Part shown: one piece after another, positions 1-9,131 of the stretch | How positions within the stretch are numbered: the stretch's first letter is position 1 | Layout of the letters: each line of letters begins with the position of its first letter | Source of the DNA: Neorhizobium alkalisoli | Lineage (GTDB): Bacteria > Pseudomonadota > Alphaproteobacteria > Rhizobiales > Rhizobiaceae | Assembly (NCBI RefSeq): GCF_002968635.1 | Contig: NZ_PVBN01000002.1 | Span: forward strand, 372,001-436,000 | Reading direction: 5' to 3' | DNA: 64,000 nucleotides | Made by a program: the position numbers and the translations under genes | The notes under the pieces: model-generated | Seen by the model: only the letters and a program-made list of their open reading frames with translations | Databases searched by the model: none | What the model was told of the DNA's origin: nothing

Positions 1-396
1 TGCCTGGCGCTCGAGGAAATAGCCTCCTCGTTGCCCGGCGAAATCGACCGCGTGACCTGCCTCGCTGCATCGGAGGACATTGGCGCGTTGATTGAGATGA
101 CGCATGTGCTGGAAGAGGAAGTGCTGTTTCCCGACTTCAGCAGCAATGCCGGATCAAACTTTGCGCAGCGCATGATCGAACGGCTGAAGGCGGAGCACCG
201 CTGCGATCTGCTTGCCGGTCGGGAAGTCTCGAAGACCTTGAAGGAGCTTGCGACCAGCAGCGGCGCTTCCATCAGTTCGGCCCACCATCTGCTCCAGGGT
301 TTTCAGGAGGCCCTCAGACGGCATGTGCATTCGGAAAAGCTGATCATCGAAGCACTGCTTGTTGCCGAAGCCGAGGGGCGTGAGGTCTTGTGCTAG
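1..396 (+). CDS. Hemerythrin-like (HHE-type) domain protein, 5' truncated by window edge
   Basis: An open frame runs from the first base to the stop at 394-396, so the true start lies outside the window. The visible 131 codons are helical and carry metal-ligand-like spacing: HVLEEEVLFPDF near the start, a KAEHRCD segment in the middle, and RRHVHSEKLIIEALL at the end, matching the H...HxxxE...H...HxxxE style of hemerythrin/HHE four-helix bundles. Such proteins bind a di-iron centre and sense or handle O2 or NO. It lies directly upstream of the anaerobic ubiquinone genes, which fits a role under low oxygen. The family call is moderate; the function is inferred from context. Confidence 0.6.
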   Translation, partial: CLALEEIASSLPGEIDRVTCLAASEDIGALIEMTHVLEEEVLFPDFSSNAGSNFAQRMIERLKAEHRCDLLAGREVSKTLKELATSSGASISSAHHLLQGFQEALRRHVHSEKLIIEALLVAEAEGREVLC

Positions 397-507
397 CGTA
401 ATCGAACTGCCGTGCGCTTGGGAAAAGCCCCTGCTGTTTGCGCCCCGTCAAACATCGCCGTGACGACAGCCGATAGCCTCCGGCCGATTCCAGCAGGACC
501 CGCCCAG

Positions 508-1017
508 ATGAGATTTCCCGCGACACTCGCCGCCCCTCTTAATGTCATTCCAGTCGCGGCGATCGAGCGGGCCACGTCCATCCTGTTTCGGCGGGTGATG
601 AAGGAACATCCCCATCTGTTCGTCCGCCTCGGGGAGCATGTGGGAAAGCGCTTCGCCTTCATGCCGACCGACATCCCGCTTGTTTTCGTTGTTTCACCCG
701 CGCAGCCTTCCATCTGTGTGGCGCGAAGGACACCAGCACCGCCAGACGCGGATGCCTGCGTCGAAGGCCCAATCGTCATGCTGCTCGCGCTGCTCGAAGG
801 CCGCTGCGATGCGGACGCCCTTTTCTTCTCGCGCGACCTCACCGTCAGCGGCGACATGGAGGCCATGCTGGCAATGCGCAACGCCCTCGACGACTGCGAT
901 ATCGATCTACCGCGCGACCTGTCCGCTCTGGCCGGCCCGCTTGCGCCGATCGTCAGCCGCGTCGCCGAGAGCATTCGGCAGCGCGCACTGACCGGGGAGG
1001 TTGGCCGATGGAACTGA
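508..1017 (+). CDS. ubiT: UbiT, SCP2-domain accessory factor for O2-independent ubiquinone synthesis
   Basis: A 169-residue SCP2-like protein. UbiT is the lipid-binding partner of UbiU-UbiV that lets ubiquinone be made without O2. The sequence LLEGRCDADALFFSRDLTVSGDMEAML resembles the SCP2 signature of E. coli UbiT (YhbT), and the length is close to its 174 residues. I chose ATG 508, with AGGA about 9 nt upstream; a GTG at 412 is also in frame, but codons 412-507 have weaker third-position GC. The 3' end overlaps ubiU by 10 nt, indicating translational coupling in a ubiT-ubiU-ubiV operon. Confidence 0.85.
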   Translation: MRFPATLAAPLNVIPVAAIERATSILFRRVMKEHPHLFVRLGEHVGKRFAFMPTDIPLVFVVSPAQPSICVARRTPAPPDADACVEGPIVMLLALLEGRCDADALFFSRDLTVSGDMEAMLAMRNALDDCDIDLPRDLSALAGPLAPIVSRVAESIRQRALTGEVGRWN

Positions 1018-1985
1018 TTTGCCCCGCCGGAACACCCGCAGCTTTTCGCGAGGCTGTCGACGCCGGCGCCGATGCCGTTTATTGCGGCTTCCGCGACGAG
1101 ACGAACGCCCGCAACTTTCCGGGCCTGAACTTCACGAGGGACGAGTTACGTGAAGCAATTGTCTATGCCGGCCGGAACGGCACCCAGACCTTCGTCGCCC
1201 TCAACACTTTCATGCGCGCAGGCGATGAAGAGATCTGGTACCGGGCCGCCGCCGACGCGGTGGCGCTCGGCGCCGATGCGCTGATCCTTGCCGATTTCGG
1301 CTTGATGGCCCATGTCGCGGAGCACTATCCCGACCAGCGGCTGCATGTCTCGGTGCAGGCGTCCGCCTCCAACGTCGATGCGATCAACTTTCTGGTCGAC
1401 GCCTTCAACGCCAAGCGCGTGGTCCTGCCTCGGACGCTGACCATCGCCGACATAGCTCGCATTGCGCCGAAGATCCGCTGCGAAATCGAAGTCTTCGTCT
1501 TCGGCGGACTTTGCGTCATGGCCGAAGGGCGCTGTTCGTTGTCTTCCTATGCGACCGGGAAGTCGCCGAATATGAACGGCGTCTGCTCGCCGGCCAGCCA
1601 TGTCCGTTACCGCAAGGAAGCAGATGAGCTCGTTTCCGAGCTTGGCGCCTACACCATAAACCGCTTCGCCGCCGGAGAGGCCGCCGGTTATCCGACACTC
1701 TGCAAGGGCCGCTTCGATATCGCCGACGAGCCCGGCTACGCCTTCGAGGACCCGGTATCGCTCGATGTCATGGGCGAGATCGATGCCCTGACCGCAGCCG
1801 GTGTCAGCGCACTGAAAATCGAGGGCCGCCAGCGCGGCAAAGCCTATGTGGCGGAGGTCGTTTCGACGCTGAAGAAGGCGTTATCGGCCAAGCCTGATGA
1901 TCGCCCGGCCCTGCTTGCCCATCTCCGCGGGTTGAGCGAGGGGCAGAAGACGACATCCGGTGCCTACGAAAAGCGTTGGAGATAA
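1008..1985 (+). CDS. ubiU: UbiU, peptidase U32-family Fe-S subunit of anaerobic ubiquinone hydroxylation
   Basis: A 325-residue U32-family protein beginning MELICPAGTP. With UbiV it hydroxylates the ubiquinone ring without O2, in E. coli using prephenate as oxygen donor. Four cysteines at residues 169, 176, 193 and 232 (motifs GGLC, GRCS, GVCSPA, TLCKGR) coincide with the [4Fe-4S] ligands of E. coli UbiU. The C-terminal segment ALKIEGRQR is typical of U32 proteins. The gene overlaps ubiT and is followed 5 nt after its stop by ubiV. Confidence 0.95.
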   Translation: MELICPAGTPAAFREAVDAGADAVYCGFRDETNARNFPGLNFTRDELREAIVYAGRNGTQTFVALNTFMRAGDEEIWYRAAADAVALGADALILADFGLMAHVAEHYPDQRLHVSVQASASNVDAINFLVDAFNAKRVVLPRTLTIADIARIAPKIRCEIEVFVFGGLCVMAEGRCSLSSYATGKSPNMNGVCSPASHVRYRKEADELVSELGAYTINRFAAGEAAGYPTLCKGRFDIADEPGYAFEDPVSLDVMGEIDALTAAGVSALKIEGRQRGKAYVAEVVSTLKKALSAKPDDRPALLAHLRGLSEGQKTTSGAYEKRWR

Positions 1986-1990
1986 GGACC

Positions 1991-2920
1991 ATGGACATTG
2001 CCCGCCCCTCGCTGACCATGGGTCCCGTCTACTATCTTTGGGATAGCGCAAAATGGCGCGATCTCCACTTCCGCATCGCCGACGAATCCCCCTTCGATCG
2101 GGTTGTGATCGGTGAGACGGTCTGTTCCAAACGGCAGCATTTTATCGAGCCGCACATTGCCGAGGTCATCGAACGGCTGGAGGACGCCGGCAAGACGGTG
2201 CTCCTTTCGACGCTGGCTCTCGTTACGCTGGAGCGGGAAAGCAGGCTGGTCCGCGAGCTTGCACACGATAGCCAGCACATGGTCGAGGCGAACGACCTCT
2301 CGGCGCTCGGTCTTTTGAACGGCAAGGCCCATAGCATCGGGCCATTGGTCAACGTCTACAATTCCGCCACCGCCCGGCTGCTGGCCGGGCGCGGTGCTTG
2401 CCGCATCTGTCTGCCGCCGGAGCTCCCCTTCTCCTCCGTCAAGCGGGTCGTTTCCGCGACCCCGGGAGTCGATTTCGAGGTCTTCGCATTCGGACGTATG
2501 CCGCTGGCGATCTCCGCACGCTGCGCCCACGCGCGATCGAAAGGAAAAATCAAGGACAATTGCCAGTTCGTATGCGGTGAGGATCCGGACGGCCTGCCGG
2601 TGAGAACGCTCGACCGCCAGTCGTTCCTGGCTTTGAACGGCGTGCAGACGATTTCCCATACCTGTCAGGCCCTTCTCGGAGAACTCGTCGAGCTTGCCGC
2701 GTGCGGGGTTTCAGCAATCCGCTTGTCGCCTCAGGACTGCGACATGGTGGCCGTGGCGACCCTCTATCGGGACGCGCTCGATGGGGCCATCGGGGCAGAC
2801 GAGGCCGCCGAAAAACTCCGGAGGCTTTATCCCGCCGCGCCGCTGTCAAACGGCTTTCATCATGCGCGCGAAGGTGCCGCCTGGGTTGCGCGGGCCCGTG
2901 ACACCGCTCATGTAGGGTAA
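1991..2920 (+). CDS. ubiV: UbiV, Fe-S partner of UbiU
   Basis: A 309-residue protein from ATG 1991, with GGAG/AAGG just upstream overlapping the end of ubiU; an in-frame TTG at 1976 is less likely. Cysteines 45, 178, 191 and 195 (ETVCSK, SARCAH, NCQFVC) match the four [4Fe-4S] ligands known in E. coli UbiV (39, 180, 193, 197). It forms a heterodimer with UbiU in anaerobic ubiquinone biosynthesis. It is the last gene of the three-gene operon; no clear terminator follows. Confidence 0.94.
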   Translation: MDIARPSLTMGPVYYLWDSAKWRDLHFRIADESPFDRVVIGETVCSKRQHFIEPHIAEVIERLEDAGKTVLLSTLALVTLERESRLVRELAHDSQHMVEANDLSALGLLNGKAHSIGPLVNVYNSATARLLAGRGACRICLPPELPFSSVKRVVSATPGVDFEVFAFGRMPLAISARCAHARSKGKIKDNCQFVCGEDPDGLPVRTLDRQSFLALNGVQTISHTCQALLGELVELAACGVSAIRLSPQDCDMVAVATLYRDALDGAIGADEAAEKLRRLYPAAPLSNGFHHAREGAAWVARARDTAHVG

Positions 2921-3300
2921 TCCACCTGCGCAATGCGGATCAAACCAGATGAGATGATGTGCTGTTTTCGGACAGGGAAGTCAGCGTTTCGTCACCAAGC
3001 TTCCGACTTTCGTTTCAGGTCCCATTGAACATGCTCCGAAAGCAAAGGTAGGTGCGCTTTCAGCCGGCATGATGCCGGTTAGGGGCTCGCGGACCCCCTT
3101 CTCGCAAGAGTTGGTGAGCCCCGCTTCAACTTCTTCGACGCCTTGTGGGCCGAATGCTTCGGCGTCGGTAATGAAGCCGCAATCTCGATCTACGCTCCCC
3201 GACACTGAGATTGACCACCTGAAGGCTCTCCTTTAGAAGGCTGCTTTCCGTTCCGAAGCAGGCACTTCGGGATTTTGTAAACGCTCCGGAGCTGAGACGG
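2921..3300. other. 380-bp intergenic stretch without a supported gene
   Basis: Between ubiV and the next plus-strand gene. It holds a short hairpin near 3064-3080 (CCGGCAT/ATGCCGG) and a weak minus-strand frame (2981-3205, 74 codons, GTG start) with no recognisable domain. I cannot support a gene, riboswitch or FNR box here; the stretch could contain the remnant of a decayed reading frame. Confidence 0.4.
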
Positions 3301-3708
3301 ATGGCGCTTTTTCCGCAGGACAAGCGGATCAGAGGCGAACGCGACGAGCTTAACCTGCCGTCGCGCTGGCCAGCGATTGCCGCGGCGCTGCTGATTGCCG
3401 CGCTTTTCGGCCTGCTGTCGGGCGTCGTAAAGGACGTGCAGATCTCGCGCGGCATCCAGTCCGCCGGCAAAAGCACCGATGCCCCGAATCTTTCCAAGCG
3501 CGAGCCGCTCAGGGCGCTCGCAGCAACGGATCGCAAGGACGGAGCCGGCCCTCATTCGGCGAATGCGGACGGCGCGCTCGTGCCTCGTTTCACCGCAATC
3601 GCCTTCCCGCTTTATTCCGCGGCCCAGGCGCCGAATGCCATCGCCGAAACCCGGCGCCTCCGGTTCTGGCCGGGATCGCTGCCGCGAGCGCCGCCTCGCG
3701 CCGTCTGA
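3301..3708 (+). CDS. Small proline/alanine-rich single-span membrane protein of unknown function
   Basis: 135 codons from ATG 3301, with GGAG about 12 nt upstream. Third positions are strongly G/C, the pattern of real genes here, which favours this strand over a long minus-strand frame across 3190-3792. One transmembrane helix lies at about residues 24-44 (WPAIAAALLIAALFGLLSG), with a basic, charged N-terminus that suggests an N-in anchor. The rest is low-complexity and basic, with no domain I recognise. It sits upstream of secDF, but the gap and the unrelated sequence give no firm functional link. Confidence 0.55.
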   Translation: MALFPQDKRIRGERDELNLPSRWPAIAAALLIAALFGLLSGVVKDVQISRGIQSAGKSTDAPNLSKREPLRALAATDRKDGAGPHSANADGALVPRFTAIAFPLYSAAQAPNAIAETRRLRFWPGSLPRAPPRAV

Positions 3709-3790
3709 GAATAACGCCTCCGGCGTCTCGACAATATGAGCATTCTTGCCCTCCGCCCAGGAAGCGACAGGGCTTAGCAGGATCAGAAAC

Positions 3791-6331
3791 ATGAGAAATT
3801 CCCCCTGGCTGGTGGCGAGCTATGCTCTCATCATCATTATCGGCGTTCTGGTGGCGCTGCCGAACGTCATCCCGCAGTCCACCCTCGACCGTCTTCCGTC
3901 ATGGCTGCCCCACAATCGGGTTTCCCTCGGCCTCGATCTGCGCGGTGGCTCGCATCTGGTGCTGGAAGTGGACCGCGCGGACCTGATCAACGAGCGCGTC
4001 CAGAGCCTCCTCCAGGATGCCCGCCGCGTACTGCGCGACAAGAACATCAACACCTCGGCGATCCGCCGTTCTGGCGAAACGATCACCGTCGCACTTCGCG
4101 ACCCGGCACAGCGAGACGCGGCCGTCACAGAGCTGCAGACGCTCGCAAACCCTGTCGGTCTGGGAACGGCCGTCGGCGGCAGCGATCTTGCAATCACAAC
4201 GCCGTCCGACAACACGATCTCGATTGCCCAGACGGAAGCGGGCATCAACTCGCACATCACCGCCGCGGTTGATCAGAGCCTTGAAATCATCCGCCAGCGT
4301 GTCGACCAGGTGGGTGTTGCCGAACCGACCATCCAGCGCGTCGGCTCCGACCGTGTTCTCGTCCAGCTTCCGGGCGAACAGGATCCGTCCCGCCTGCGCC
4401 AGCTCCTCGGCTCCACCGCCAAGATGAGCTTCCACCTGCTCGGCCAGCAGGGTGAGCCGGGCGTTACGATGCTCTCGGACGACGGCGGCAACCAGTATCC
4501 GGTTCTCGATCGCGTCGAACTGTCCGGCGACCGTCTGACGGATGCCCGCGCCGCCTTTGACCAGCAGACCAACGAGCCGGTCGTCAACTTCCGCTTCGAT
4601 TCGGCCGGCGCCAACCGCTTCGCCCAGATCACCCAGCAGAATGTCGGCCGTCCCTTCGCGATCGTGCTCGACAACAAGGTGCTGAGCGCGCCCGTCATCC
4701 GCACGCCGATCACCGGCGGCTCGGGTCAGATCTCGGGCGGTTTCTCGGTCGAGGAAGCCAATACGCTTTCGGCCTTGCTGCGCGCCGGCGCCCTGCCCGC
4801 CAAGCTGACAGTCATCGAGGAACGCACCGTGGGTGCCGACCTCGGTTCCGATGCCATCGAGATGGGTATCTTCACCGGCATCATCGGTTTCGGCCTCGTC
4901 GTCGGTTTCATGTTCTTCCTTTATGGCCCCTGGGGCATTCTCGCCAACGTGGCGCTGTTCATCAACGTCATCCTGACCTTTGCCGGCCTGACGCTAATCG
5001 GCTCCACACTGACGCTACCCGGTATCGCCGGTATCGTGCTCGGCATCGGCCTGGCGGTCGACGCGAACGTTCTCATCAACGAACGCATCAAGGAGGAAAC
5101 GAGGAAGGGTCGCAGCGCCTTCGGAGCAATCGACGCGGGCTTCAAGCGCGCCTACTCGACCATCGTCGACAGTAACGTCACGGCCCTGATCGCTACGGTG
5201 CTGCTCTTCTGGTTCGGGTCGGGTCCCGTCCGCGGCTTCGCCGTTACCATGGGTCTCGGCATCGCGATCTCGATGTTCACGGCGGTTTCCATCGTCCGTG
5301 TCGTGATGGTCTTCATTGCAGCGCGTCAGAAGCTCAAGAAAATCGAGATCAAGCCGCTCCTGCCGATCAACCTGATCCCGGACGGAACGCATATCAACTT
5401 CATGAAGGGTCGGTTCGTCGGCATCGGCGTATCGCTGATATTGTCCGTGGCCTCGATCATTCTGTTCGTCACGCCCGGCCTGAACTACGGCGTCGACTTC
5501 CGCGGTGGCATCCAGCTCGAAGTCATAACCCAGAACGAAACGGATCTGGGAGCCTTCCGGTCCGGCCTCGACGAACTTGGCCTCGGCGAAGTCGCGCTGC
5601 AGGAATTCGGTGCCAAAAACCGGGTGCTGGTCCGCGTCGAGCGGCAACCGGGCGGTGAACAGGCACAGACCGAGGCCGTCGAAAAACTGAAGGCCGAAGT
5701 GGTCAAGATCGACTCGACCTCGAAGGTGGAACGTACCGAAGTCGTTGGCCCGAAGGTCAGCGGCGAGCTTGCAACGGCAGGCATCCTGGCAGTCGTGCTC
5801 GCGTCGCTCGCGATGCTCGTCTATATCTGGGCGCGGTTCGAATGGCCCTTCGCAGTGGGCGCAATCGCAACCCTTGTGCTCGACGTCACGAAAACGATCG
5901 GCTTCTTCGCGCTGACCGGCCTCGACTTCAACCTGACGGCCATCGCGGCGCTGCTGACACTCGTCGGCTATTCGGTGAACGACAAGGTCGTGGTCTACGA
6001 CCGGATGCGTGAAAACATGCGTCTCTACAAGAAGATGCCGCTGCGCGAACTGATCGACCTGTCGATCAACGAAACGCTGGCTCGAAGCCTCTACACCTCC
6101 GTCACCGCCTTCCTGGCGATGCTGCCGATGGCGATCTGGGGCGGCAGCGCGGTGGAAAGCTTCGCAATCCCGATGGTGTTCGGTATCGTGATCGCGGCTT
6201 CCTCGTCGGTCTTCATCGCGGCGCCGATCCTGCTCTTCCTCGGCGACTGGCGCACCCGGCGCAAGGCCAACCAGGCCGAAGCCGCCGGCGAAGCGGCCAT
6301 CGAGGACGGCGAACGCGCAAAGCAGGTCTGA
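3791..6331 (+). CDS. secDF: SecDF, fused SecD-SecF protein-export subunit
   Basis: 846 residues from ATG 3791 (MRNSPWLVASYAL); the longer frame from TTG 3746 is less likely. SecDF uses the proton gradient to help the SecYEG/SecA translocase release and pull exported proteins. SecD half: a TM1 helix, the conserved LGLDLRGGSHLVLEV, a large periplasmic P1 domain (about 60-350), then five helices including GLAVDANVLINERI. SecF half: TM7 near 550, NYGVDFRGGIQLEV, a second periplasmic domain and GYSVNDKVVVYDRMREN. Fusion into one chain is seen in several lineages including rhizobia. A strong terminator follows. Confidence 0.97.
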   Translation: MRNSPWLVASYALIIIIGVLVALPNVIPQSTLDRLPSWLPHNRVSLGLDLRGGSHLVLEVDRADLINERVQSLLQDARRVLRDKNINTSAIRRSGETITVALRDPAQRDAAVTELQTLANPVGLGTAVGGSDLAITTPSDNTISIAQTEAGINSHITAAVDQSLEIIRQRVDQVGVAEPTIQRVGSDRVLVQLPGEQDPSRLRQLLGSTAKMSFHLLGQQGEPGVTMLSDDGGNQYPVLDRVELSGDRLTDARAAFDQQTNEPVVNFRFDSAGANRFAQITQQNVGRPFAIVLDNKVLSAPVIRTPITGGSGQISGGFSVEEANTLSALLRAGALPAKLTVIEERTVGADLGSDAIEMGIFTGIIGFGLVVGFMFFLYGPWGILANVALFINVILTFAGLTLIGSTLTLPGIAGIVLGIGLAVDANVLINERIKEETRKGRSAFGAIDAGFKRAYSTIVDSNVTALIATVLLFWFGSGPVRGFAVTMGLGIAISMFTAVSIVRVVMVFIAARQKLKKIEIKPLLPINLIPDGTHINFMKGRFVGIGVSLILSVASIILFVTPGLNYGVDFRGGIQLEVITQNETDLGAFRSGLDELGLGEVALQEFGAKNRVLVRVERQPGGEQAQTEAVEKLKAEVVKIDSTSKVERTEVVGPKVSGELATAGILAVVLASLAMLVYIWARFEWPFAVGAIATLVLDVTKTIGFFALTGLDFNLTAIAALLTLVGYSVNDKVVVYDRMRENMRLYKKMPLRELIDLSINETLARSLYTSVTAFLAMLPMAIWGGSAVESFAIPMVFGIVIAASSSVFIAAPILLFLGDWRTRRKANQAEAAGEAAIEDGERAKQV

Positions 6332-6354
6332 ATTTCACATTCAGCGATACCGAA

Positions 6355-6380
6355 GGGCGGATGAGAATCCGCCCTTTTTG
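6355..6380 (+). terminator. Rho-independent terminator after secDF
   Basis: Perfect 8-bp stem GGGCGGAT/ATCCGCCC with a GAGA loop, followed directly by TTTTTG. It lies 24 bp after the secDF stop. Confidence 0.85.
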
Positions 6381-6403
6381 TTTCCCCTCTCCAAGTCTTG
6401 ATC

Positions 6404-6841
6404 ATGTTCGATTTTGCCGCCTACGCGGGCCTTTTCTCCGCAGCCTTCATCGCCGCCACCATTTTTCCGATGCAGTCGGAAGCGATCCTTGTGGGACTGA
6501 TCCTCAGCGATCGGTATTCGCTCGCGGGACTGCTTCTCGTGGCGTCGGTCGGCAATACGCTGGGCGCTGCGGTCAACTGGTTCATCGGACGCGGGGTCGA
6601 GCAGTTTCGAGACAGGCGCTGGTTTCCCGTCACACCCGAAAAGCTCGAGCGGGCGCAAATCTGGTATCAGAAATACGGAAAATGGTCGCTTCTGCTGAGC
6701 TGGCTGCCGATTGGCGGCGACGCGGTCACTGTTGCCGCCGGGGTCATGAAGGAGCCTTTGCCGATCTTCCTGATCCTCGTCTTTATAGGCAAGGCCAGTC
6801 GCTATCTGGTTCTCGCAGGCGCAACGCTGAGCATCATCTGA
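6404..6841 (+). CDS. YqaA-like (SNARE-associated/DedA superfamily) inner-membrane protein
   Basis: 145 residues from ATG 6404 (a TTG at 6398 is also in frame). Several hydrophobic helices and the sequence GNTLGAAVNWFIGR followed by WYQKYGKWSLLLSWLPIGGDAVTVAAG match the YqaA branch of the VTT/DedA superfamily, membrane proteins with proposed roles in lipid handling or membrane homeostasis. It is preceded by the secDF terminator and converges on the methyltransferase gene that ends 15 bp away on the other strand. Confidence 0.8.
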   Translation: MFDFAAYAGLFSAAFIAATIFPMQSEAILVGLILSDRYSLAGLLLVASVGNTLGAAVNWFIGRGVEQFRDRRWFPVTPEKLERAQIWYQKYGKWSLLLSWLPIGGDAVTVAAGVMKEPLPIFLILVFIGKASRYLVLAGATLSII

Positions 6842-6856
6842 GGCCCAACCGGCCTG

Positions 6857-7594
6857 TCAGTCGTCCAATTCGCCTGCGGCAGGCAGCGCTGCGAACAACG
6901 CTTCTTCCCCGGAGGTTCGCACGCCATGGAGATGATCCAGCGGCTTCCGGCGAGAGATCTTGTATACGGCGGCCGGCGGCAGATTGCGCATGGTCCCCCC
7001 GATATGGGTAGCCTTGAGGCCCAGCCTATCGAGGATCGGCCGAGGCACCGGGCACCGCGGGCCGTAAGTGAACTGATAAAAGGCCGCTCCCGGGCGGAGA
7101 TAGGTAAAAGCACCCAGCAGAATAGCCGTCACCTTTCTAGGCGACATGGAGAGGATCGGCAGACCGCTTACGACCGCACCGACAGGCTGGCCCTCGAAGA
7201 GATCCCCCGAGTGAAGCTTCGCGGCATCCATCTGAAGCACGCGCGCCTTCGGAAAACGACGCTGGAGACCTGGAACAAATTCCGTTCCGTACTCGATCAG
7301 CGTCAGATCGGATTCGCTGACGCCTCGTGCCAGCAGGGCACGGGTGAAGACGCCGGTGCCAGGCCCCAATTCGATCACGGGGCCATCGATCGGCGCAATA
7401 TCCTGGGTCATCAGCCTCGCAAGCGAATCTCCGGACGGCGCGACGGCTGCCACACGCAGCGGATTGCTGATCCAGGAGCGGAAGAAATGCAGAAAGTCGG
7501 AAACGGCTGCATCTGTCGCAGGCAATAAGGCTTCGTCAGCGGAAAGTTGCCCCGCGCCCCGCCCCTTGCCGCCGGCATTGCAATTCCAAGTCAT
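6857..7594 (-). CDS. pmtA: SAM-dependent methyltransferase, PmtA-like phospholipid N-methyltransferase
   Basis: 245 residues from the ATG at 7594, chosen because AGGAGAG sits about 5 nt upstream. The SAM-binding motif VIELGPGTGVFT (about residues 75-86) and the following LIEYGTEF are those of rhizobial (Sinorhizobium-type) PmtA, as are the N-terminal FFRSWISNPLRVAAVAPS and the later SGLPILSMSPRKV and YQFTYGP. PmtA methylates phosphatidylethanolamine three times to phosphatidylcholine at the membrane. The N-terminus is longer than in the S. meliloti enzyme. A paralogue with another lipid substrate cannot be excluded. The window also carries pcs. Confidence 0.78.
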   Translation of the reverse strand: MTWNCNAGGKGRGAGQLSADEALLPATDAAVSDFLHFFRSWISNPLRVAAVAPSGDSLARLMTQDIAPIDGPVIELGPGTGVFTRALLARGVSESDLTLIEYGTEFVPGLQRRFPKARVLQMDAAKLHSGDLFEGQPVGAVVSGLPILSMSPRKVTAILLGAFTYLRPGAAFYQFTYGPRCPVPRPILDRLGLKATHIGGTMRNLPPAAVYKISRRKPLDHLHGVRTSGEEALFAALPAAGELDD

Positions 7595-7769
7595 GGAACT
7601 CTCCTGATTATCCTGATGCCGTTGCGCCCAGATCCACAATGCAGGCACATATCAGGTCCACACATGGCATTTTCAAGGAAACGCCCTAGGTTGCATTTGC
7701 GTCGGCGGAACAACAAGACTTTGCTGGCATTAAGCGAGACGCATGAGATTTTGCAGAGGGAGGACGAAA

Positions 7770-9131
7770 ATGGATCAGCCGGTAACGGAACCGCAGGACG
7801 AAAAGACGGAACTTAACCGTGTCATCGGCCCTGGACTTCTCCTGTTGTTCATCGTTGGCGACATCCTCGGGACCGGTATCTATGCCCTTACGGGGCAAGT
7901 GGCGGCCAGGGTGGGAGGCGTCGTCTGGTTGCCCTTCCTGGTGGCTTTTGTCGTCGCGCTGTTGACGGCCTGCAGCTATCTGGAGCTGGTCACCAAATAT
8001 CCTCGCGCCGCCGGCGCGGCGCTTTATGCCAACAAGGCGTTCGGCATTCATTTCGTCACCTTCCTGGTCGCCTTCGCCGTCATGTCCTCGGGCATCACGT
8101 CCGCGGCGACCGCCTCGCGCGCCTTTGCCTCCAATTTTGCCACGTCTCTCGGTCTCGATCTCGGAACGTGGGGCGTTCCGCTGATTGCCGTCGGCTTCAT
8201 CGTCCTGGTCAGTCTGATCAATTTCCGGGGTGTCGGCGAAAGCCTGAAGATGAACGTGCTGCTGACGGTCGTCGAGCTCACCGGCCTTCTGATCATCATC
8301 GGCGTCGGCTTCTGGGCGATTGCCGGCGGCCAAGGAGATGTCTCCCGCGCCTGGACGTTTGCGACCCCGGAAGGCAGCGGCATCTTCTGGCCGGTGATCG
8401 CGGCAACCACGCTCGCGTTCTTCGCCATGGTGGGCTTCGAGGACTCGGTCAACATGGCGGAGGAGTGCAAGGAACCCAGCCGTATGTTTCCGAAGGTCCT
8501 CCTGAGCGGTCTCGTCATCACCGGCCTGATCTACATTCTCGTCGCGATCTCGGCGATCACGCTGGTGCCCGCCAACGAGCTTGGCGAAGGGGAAACCCCG
8601 CTCCTCAAGGTAATTCAGGCCGGCGCGCCCGGCTTTCCGATCAGCATCTTCGCCGTCATCACGATGTTTGCGGTCGCCAACTCCGCCTTGATCAACATGA
8701 TGATGGCGAGCCGGCTCATCTACGGCATGAGCCGCGAAGGCGTGTTGCCGACCTCGCTCGGCAGGGTGCATGCGGTTCGCCGGACCCCGCATGCCGCGAT
8801 CTTCTTTACGTCGCTGCTCGCGATAGCTCTCATACTGTTTGCAGGGGGCGTGCCGGCCCTCGGCGGCACGACGGCTCTGCTGCTGCTTTGCGTCTTCGCG
8901 GTGGTCAATGTGTCCGTGCTGGTGCTGCGCAAGGACAAGGTCGGACACAAGCATTTCCGCACGCCGACCATCCTTCCGGTGCTGGGGGCAATCTCCTGCA
9001 CCTTTCTCGCCGGCCCCTGGACCGGGCGCGATCCGATCCAGTACGTAATCGCCGCCTGCCTCCTGGGGCTGGGTGTGATCCTCTGGTTCGCCACGGTTCA
9101 GATCATGCGCACCAGCCGGCAACCGGCGTGA
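7770..9131 (+). CDS. APC-family amino acid/polyamine permease
   Basis: 453 residues from ATG 7770, preceded by GGGAGGA at good spacing (an ATG at 7743 is also in frame). About twelve hydrophobic helices. The N-terminal IGPGLLLLFIVGDILGTGIYALTG is the unwound-TM1 substrate site of the APC fold, and FFAMVGFEDSVNMAEECKEPSRMFP is the conserved loop after TM6. It should import an amino acid or amine by proton symport or exchange; the substrate cannot be read from sequence. Its stop abuts the stop of the convergent HAD gene exactly. Confidence 0.88.
   Translation: MDQPVTEPQDEKTELNRVIGPGLLLLFIVGDILGTGIYALTGQVAARVGGVVWLPFLVAFVVALLTACSYLELVTKYPRAAGAALYANKAFGIHFVTFLVAFAVMSSGITSAATASRAFASNFATSLGLDLGTWGVPLIAVGFIVLVSLINFRGVGESLKMNVLLTVVELTGLLIIIGVGFWAIAGGQGDVSRAWTFATPEGSGIFWPVIAATTLAFFAMVGFEDSVNMAEECKEPSRMFPKVLLSGLVITGLIYILVAISAITLVPANELGEGETPLLKVIQAGAPGFPISIFAVITMFAVANSALINMMMASRLIYGMSREGVLPTSLGRVHAVRRTPHAAIFFTSLLAIALILFAGGVPALGGTTALLLLCVFAVVNVSVLVLRKDKVGHKHFRTPTILPVLGAISCTFLAGPWTGRDPIQYVIAACLLGLGVILWFATVQIMRTSRQPA

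Noticed and set aside
3190..3792. 200-codon minus-strand frame with a signal-like start upstream of secDF
   Set aside because: The opposite frame (3301-3708) has the G/C-rich third positions of real genes here; the minus product is Arg-rich shadow-like sequence.
7686..9122. 478-codon minus-strand frame over the APC permease
   Set aside because: Composition (Arg/Asp/Gly/His-rich) is that of an antisense shadow; the plus-strand frame has twelve helices and family motifs.
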